DNA from: Helochares maculicollis
Taxonomy: Eukaryota > Arthropoda > Insecta > Coleoptera > Hydrophilidae
Assembly (NCBI GenBank): GCA_033557835.1
Contig: JAWQRO010000489.1
Location: 1-37,967, forward strand
Reading direction: 5' to 3'
DNA: 37,967 nt
The notes below the pieces were generated by a model. The model had not been told where the DNA came from, did not search any database, and was given only the letters and a program-made list of their open reading frames with translations. Position 1 is the stretch's first letter. Each line of letters starts with the position of its first letter. This document shows positions 33,301 through 37,967 of this stretch, piece after piece. The position numbers and the translations under genes are program-made.

Positions 33301-34080
33301 TAGCATTCTTGCAGCAGGTAAATTATTTTGTTAATTTTGAAAAGAGATTCCCTTATTATTACTTTACAGGCAAGTTAGCTTTAATATATATCCGAAATTT
33401 AACCCTCTGATCAGTTCGCTTGACAATCAGTCAATTAGCTTATCAATCAGTAAGGACAATTGTTTGGCAATGTATCTATAAAATATCACTTGTCTCTGTT
33501 GAGCGGATTGGGCTGAAAGCGATTAGTCAGCCTGTTAATTCACAAGCAATAGTTACGCAAAATTGATTTGAAAGTATTGGAAAAGTGTTGAAAGTTTTAT
33601 AAAACTGTTCCAAACTACGCTATGACCATTTTTGCAAACTTACTGGAATATTTTTAAGAATGACAATTCTCAAACGAATAGTTTTTAAAATTTTAAATGT
33701 TTTTTCATCGTTATGCTGGAACTGAAATAACAATTTCCATTAAATCAATTTGAGGAGTTTTCACAAATTTAAATAATTATTATTTCCTGAATAATAAAAT
33801 TCGGAAGCTATCGTAACTGTACATGTAGAAATCATTTTAAGTTAGTACAAAGTTATCAGAGTAGTTTTCTGTCCTGTCTGCAAACAGATTCGATTTTTGC
33901 CAGGTATATGTAAAATATCAATGAATCATAAGAAGATGTTTAAAGGTATCGATTGCTAGTTTATTAATGTTGTGAGTATACACAAAACAGCCCGAACTTC
34001 CCAATAGCATCCATTAATAACAGTATATCTAACGCACACGGGTCGTTCAAAACAAGACGATGATAAATCGAAAGGGCTGA
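33301..34080. other. AT-rich spacer without recognised features
   Basis: No coding domain or repeat recognised on either strand. Confidence 0.45.
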
Positions 34081-35750
34081 AGAGATATAACATTTAATTT
34101 AAACCGTTTGTTCCCGAAACATTCAGGGGATCTCGCATGTGCTCTTTTGTGCCACCTGTCGGCGCGTCATGTAAGATGAAGGGAAAGTAAAAAATGGAAG
34201 ACCTGCAAGCGCTGATCATCAACAATATGTGTAGCATGTAACTCGATAAGGTGCGCGATAGTGACGGCTGTTAAAAAACGTCGCTACACCTTATTTCATC
34301 GTTTTTGTTTTGAAAAGCTCGTGCATGCTTCATTGTTTTCGCATTCAGCAAATGCGATATGGATATGCTTGTTGTTAGGGAAACTGGATTTTTCTAGCCG
34401 CTTGCTCTGCTGCCAGCTTTGTCCGGAAAATCCTGGAGGAATATTAGATTTTCAAGGCACGGGAAACCGAAACATAAGTTGTACATCATAAATTATGATT
34501 ATTTGCGTTGCTTATAAAACAGAAGCCTGCGGTATTCAAACGATTTTCCATGCGTGTGTTGCGTAAGTTTTCGGAAGTGCGGAAAAGTTTCCAGTTTAAA
34601 AGAGGAGCCATTTGTCCTTTGAGCTCGGCGCCATTTTGAAAACGTAGTCCGATTCGATTAGAATATATGTGTGGCGAAACAGATAAACTAAAATTTCGTA
34701 CTCGACGCGGGTATAAATCTCCGGGTGTTATTTCTCTTCTAGGCTGTCGGCCGATAGCGCACCAAATCCTCGGCCAGATCACCCTTCGTGAATGTAGAAC
34801 GCCAGAGCACCCACCGACTCCAACACAGAGAATATCAAGCTGCGAAAAATAAACCGCAAAAGAAAAATTGTCACGTCTTGCGGTATGTTGGGCTTGTTCC
34901 TTTCCTTTTCTCTGCGAGATAATAGGCCATTAGGGAGAGGGGCGGCATAAATCAGACGGGTCGAAACCGATCTTTGCGAATTTATCAAAGAAAATTTCAA
35001 AATCCTCGTTATTAGGATTAAGTAGGAAATATGTTTTGAGGATGGGGATCCGCTATGTCTAGTTGGTATTCCGGTCACAGATATGCATGCGAAGTGGGAG
35101 CTCTTTTTGACAAATCTTTATTTACGATGTATGAGGTTTTGGGCTGTCTTGCGGTTACGGGCAATAAGATCAAAAGATGTTATGCACGTCTGGAGGTAAT
35201 TGCGGATTTTTCGTCAAAACGAAAGCACCCCAAAGGCCCGCTCGTTTAAAGCGCAATCCTGCTAATGTTTTAAATTTGAAATTAATTGGTTTGCTTCAGT
35301 GTAGCGATCGACCGGTAATGAGTAAACTTTACACTTGATTGTGAGAGTTTTGCAAATATTGGTGAAAGGTGTAAAGCCCTGCCCTGTAATTGACCAAAAC
35401 GCGTTAATTGCCAAACGAGACTATTAGCAAAACTAGAGGTAACCGATCACTCGCTGGGATACGAGATTCGCATTTGCGTTAATCTAGGTTCAACAATTCG
35501 CGGAAAAACTTGCAGGTGCATTGAATCGTGTCGAAGTTAATAATCCTCGCCAGCGGGCAGGTAATATTGGCGTGAAAATTTGTGCGGGCGCACTAACCTT
35601 GTTTTACGCTCTCTCGGGCCTTAACGTATGCTAAATAATGATGTCCGACAATACATGCCATATCGAATGACGGTCATTACATGCAAATAATTGCAACTCG
35701 TTTGTTCTAGTTCAATGCTTTGATTGACTCAAATTGATTAGATAATAAAA
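34080..35750. other. CpG-richer, high-complexity island; possible promoter or enhancer
   Basis: The composition differs from the rest: many CpG dinucleotides (GTCGGCGCGTC, CTCGACGCGGG, GTGCGGGCGCAC) and few simple runs. The frames here (34261-34491, 34486-34782, 34779-35078, 35055-35249) show no domain and overlap one another, so I do not call genes. The right part (35330-35750) holds homeodomain-type ATTA/TAATTG cores, an octamer ATGCAAAT near 35680 and a near-palindromic TTGATTGACTCAAATTGATT near 35720. A TATA-like GTATAAAT occurs at 34711. This suggests cis-regulatory DNA or an untranslated first exon of a gene outside the window. Confidence 0.4.
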
Positions 35751-36009
35751 TTATTTTAACGTACTGCTGCAGCTCGTTTCAGTTTTAGGTGAATCTTTGT
35801 GTGTTATTCACTAAACTAATGCCATTATATAATATTTCTCGTTGATATTCTATACTATGTCAAACCGTTATACCTGGATATTCAAATTACGTGTGCGCTT
35901 ATATTATTAATTAAGTTATTGTTGTTCTTCGTGCAGTATCATCCCTCATGGATAAGTCGTTAAATAACATAAAAGTCAACTTTATGAAAATACAAGAAGC
36001 AACTCTAGA

Positions 36010-36138
36010 GTGTTACTCTATGGCATGTAGGACCACCGAAAGTATGTCCTAACCCACACAGTTTGGGAATGTTTTCAACTTAACTAGTCTTTAAAATTAA
36101 GCTTTTCCATTGAAATTTTGCGCACGTCTAACATATTA
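36010..36138. repeat. dispersed repeat family R1, copy 4, cut by mariner
   Basis: GGCATGTAGGACCACCGAAAG, CACACAGTTTGGGAATGTTTT and CTAGTCTTTAAAATTAAG match R1 copies 1-3 in order. The match stops at the TA where the mariner begins. The continuation after 37432 is too diverged to be sure of. Confidence 0.65.
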
Positions 36139-37430
36139 TGAGGTGTGTTCAATAAGTATCGCAAAATTTGAATTTTCGTGGGTTACGTATATTCGAATTT
36201 CGATTTTTTTGTGGCGTTATGCTGGTACTCATGTCTCTCACTTATATCGACAAGTTCAGCCATTTTGAATGTTCAGTTAATTGTTGACAGCGGCTTTGCT
36301 TGCACGTGCTTTGGCTCGTCTTCGATTTTTACCTATTCAAAAAAATGGATCAAAGAACTTATATCAAATTTTGTGTGAAAAACGACATTAAGTGCGCGGA
36401 TGCCTTCCGAGTGTTGACTATGGCATACGGAGAAGCTACTTTGGACCAAAGCAACGCTTATCGGTGGTACAAAATGTTCTCAGAAGGCCGAGAAGATGTG
36501 AACGACGAAGAGCGTGCCGGACGCCCGAGCACTTCAACAACAGACGAAAAAATTGATGAAGTGAAGAAAATGGTATTGACCAATCGTCGAATCACCGTTA
36601 GAGAAGTTGATGAGGACCTAGACATATCGATTAGCTCATGCCATTCGATTTTTATCAATGATTTGGGCATGAGACGGGTCGCCGCGAAATTCGTACCAAA
36701 ATTGCAACAGCCTCGCATGAAAATTGCTAATGAGCTGTTGGACTCTGTCCGCGACGACCGAAATTTGCTACAGAGGGTCATAACTGGTGACGAATCGTGG
36801 GTTTACGGTTGTGACGTGGAAACCAAAGCTCAATCATCTCAATGGAAGCTGCCGCACGAACCAAGACCGAAAAAAGCGCGCCAAGTTCGGTCGACTGTGA
36901 AATACCGTTTTCTTAGATTGCAGGGGCGTGGTGCATCGTGAGTTCTTGCCTCAAGATAGAACGGTGAATAAGGAATATTACCTGCAAGTTATGCGCAATT
37001 TGCGTGAAGCAATCCGCCAGAAACGCCCGGATTTGTGGAAGACTAAAAATTTACTTTTGCACCACGATAACGCCCCTGCTCATACATCGTTGCTTGTGCG
37101 CGACTTTTTGGCCAAAAAAAAACATACTAATGATGCCACAGGCACCATATTCCCCAGATTTGCCCCCCTGTGACTTTTTCTTGTACCCGAAACTAAAGAG
37201 GCCCATTAAAGGTAGACGCTACGCTATCATTGACGAGATAAAGATGCCATCGAAGGAGGAGCTGAACAAGATAACAGGAAATGATTTTTTTAAGTGCTTC
37301 GAAGATTGGAAAAAACGTTGGCACAAGTGTATAATATCTCATGGGTCAAGGGACTAAATAGATATTCATGAATAAATAAATAATTTTTAAAAAAAACACA
37401 AAATTCGCGATACTTTTTGAACACACCTCG
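36139..37430 (+). mobile_element. mariner transposon, near-complete, two frameshifts
   Basis: 1292 bp between TA at 36137-36138 and TA at 37431-37432. The inverted ends are TGAGGTGTGTTCAATAAGTA and CGAGGTGTGTTCAAAAAGTA, continuing into TCGC. The transposase frame starts at 36345 (MDQRTYIKFCVKNDIKCADA) and ends at 37355-37357. HTH parts, GDESWVYGCDVETK, QSSQWKLPHEPRPKKARQVR, HHDNAPAHTSLLVRDFLAKK and YSPDLPPCDFF are all present, and the last two aspartates are 34 residues apart once the frame is followed. The frame shifts near 36905 (before VFLDCRGVVHREF) and in an A run near 37117-37125. I see no nonsense codons within the three frame segments. The family differs from the two family-A copies and is related in style to the 21731 element. 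Confidence 0.95.
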
Positions 37431-37432
37431 TA

Positions 37433-37967
37433 GCATGAATAGATGCGTAAAATTGACATTAGGTTTGGTAGAACAAGAGTTCTCACTTTCAAAACGAAAC
37501 TATATCAAAAAATTTTAGCACAAAGAAGGTGGCTTAATAAACAGCTTTTGAAAATGTAGTTTATTTCTTGTAAGAAAGTTGTCAACAGTGATATTAGATG
37601 TAAAATATTTTTCATAGTTTTAAAGACAAGATAAACTGGAGTTAGTGGAAGATGCAGGAGCACTATTTCCCAGGAATTGCCACTAAACTATCTGTTGTGT
37701 CTTGGGAAATCTAAGTTGATGAAGTAAAGAAAACACCAGATTTACTGTTTTTGTGATTCAGAATATCAACATATGCAATTGATTTATTAATCTCACAATC
37801 TTCCCAAATAGGCTGATTTTCTACGCTGTTAAACACTATTTCATCTAAGGTCTGGATGCATATTGCATAACAAGTTCACTGTTCAGTACTACCCTTACGG
37901 CCGATGCGGTACACCCCATCACTCCTGAAGGAAGGAGAGATTGTAGGGGAGGGGGGCAAGTTAGGGT
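37433..37967. other. right edge, no confident gene
   Basis: The last 535 bp hold no clear gene. A minus-strand open stretch at 37712-37850 is noted as a possible last exon in the findings. The final 100 bp are purine-rich and low in complexity. Confidence 0.4.

Noticed and set aside
34261..35249. Overlapping frames in the CpG-richer island as genes
   Set aside because: They overlap on both strands, lack domains and splice support, and are expected by chance in less AT-rich DNA.
1..37967. CRISPR arrays, bacterial operons or horizontally acquired prokaryotic genes
   Set aside because: All tandem units are too long and irregular for CRISPR, and every recognised gene is a spliced eukaryotic one.

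Overview
This window is nuclear DNA of an insect. It is AT-rich, its genes are split by introns with consensus GT..AG sites, and it carries insect-type DNA transposons (mariner, piggyBac), LINE and SINE-like debris, and a BTB transcription factor of arthropod type. The order cannot be fixed from the sequence.

Layout. (1) 2296-4206, minus strand: the 5' half of NVL, a nuclear/nucleolar AAA ATPase for ribosome biogenesis. Four exons encode 390 residues up to the first AAA module; the rest lies beyond the left edge. A dead mariner (1121-2286) sits a few bases inside the intron after exon 4. (2) 5636-11894, plus strand: the complete mitochondrial complex I gene NDUFS3 (ND-30), five exons, 257 aa. 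Its 5.3-kb second intron holds a dead piggyBac with terminal repeats, two copies of a dispersed repeat, and a tandem pair of SINE-like units with a tRNA-Thr-like core. (3) 12097-25610, minus strand: a BTB/POZ regulator whose four shared 5' coding exons end in phase 1. They can join either a pipsqueak-HTH terminal exon (20730-21343) or a three-exon chain ending in a transposase-type zinc ribbon (14925-17181). An unrecognised two-exon gene (15567-16322, plus strand) is nested in an intron of the second form. Further mariners lie at 17828-19091 and 21731-22461.

(4) 25.6-38 kb: no confident host coding gene. It holds a 0.5-kb tandem array with inverted-repeat arms and splice-like signals (28079-30190), a 186-bp tandem array with a stem-loop (30731-31925), a degenerate 160-bp array (32080-32700), an RTE-type LINE fragment, a CpG-richer complex island (34080-35750) that may be regulatory, and a near-complete mariner killed by two frameshifts (36139-37430).

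NVL and NDUFS3 are divergent across 1.4 kb, while NDUFS3 and the BTB gene converge with about 180 bp between their poly(A) signals. Main leads are the two-ended BTB gene with a transposase-like tail, and the dispersed stem-loop repeat whose stem shows compensatory changes between copies. All gene models come from reading frames and splice consensus only; no transcript or database search was available.
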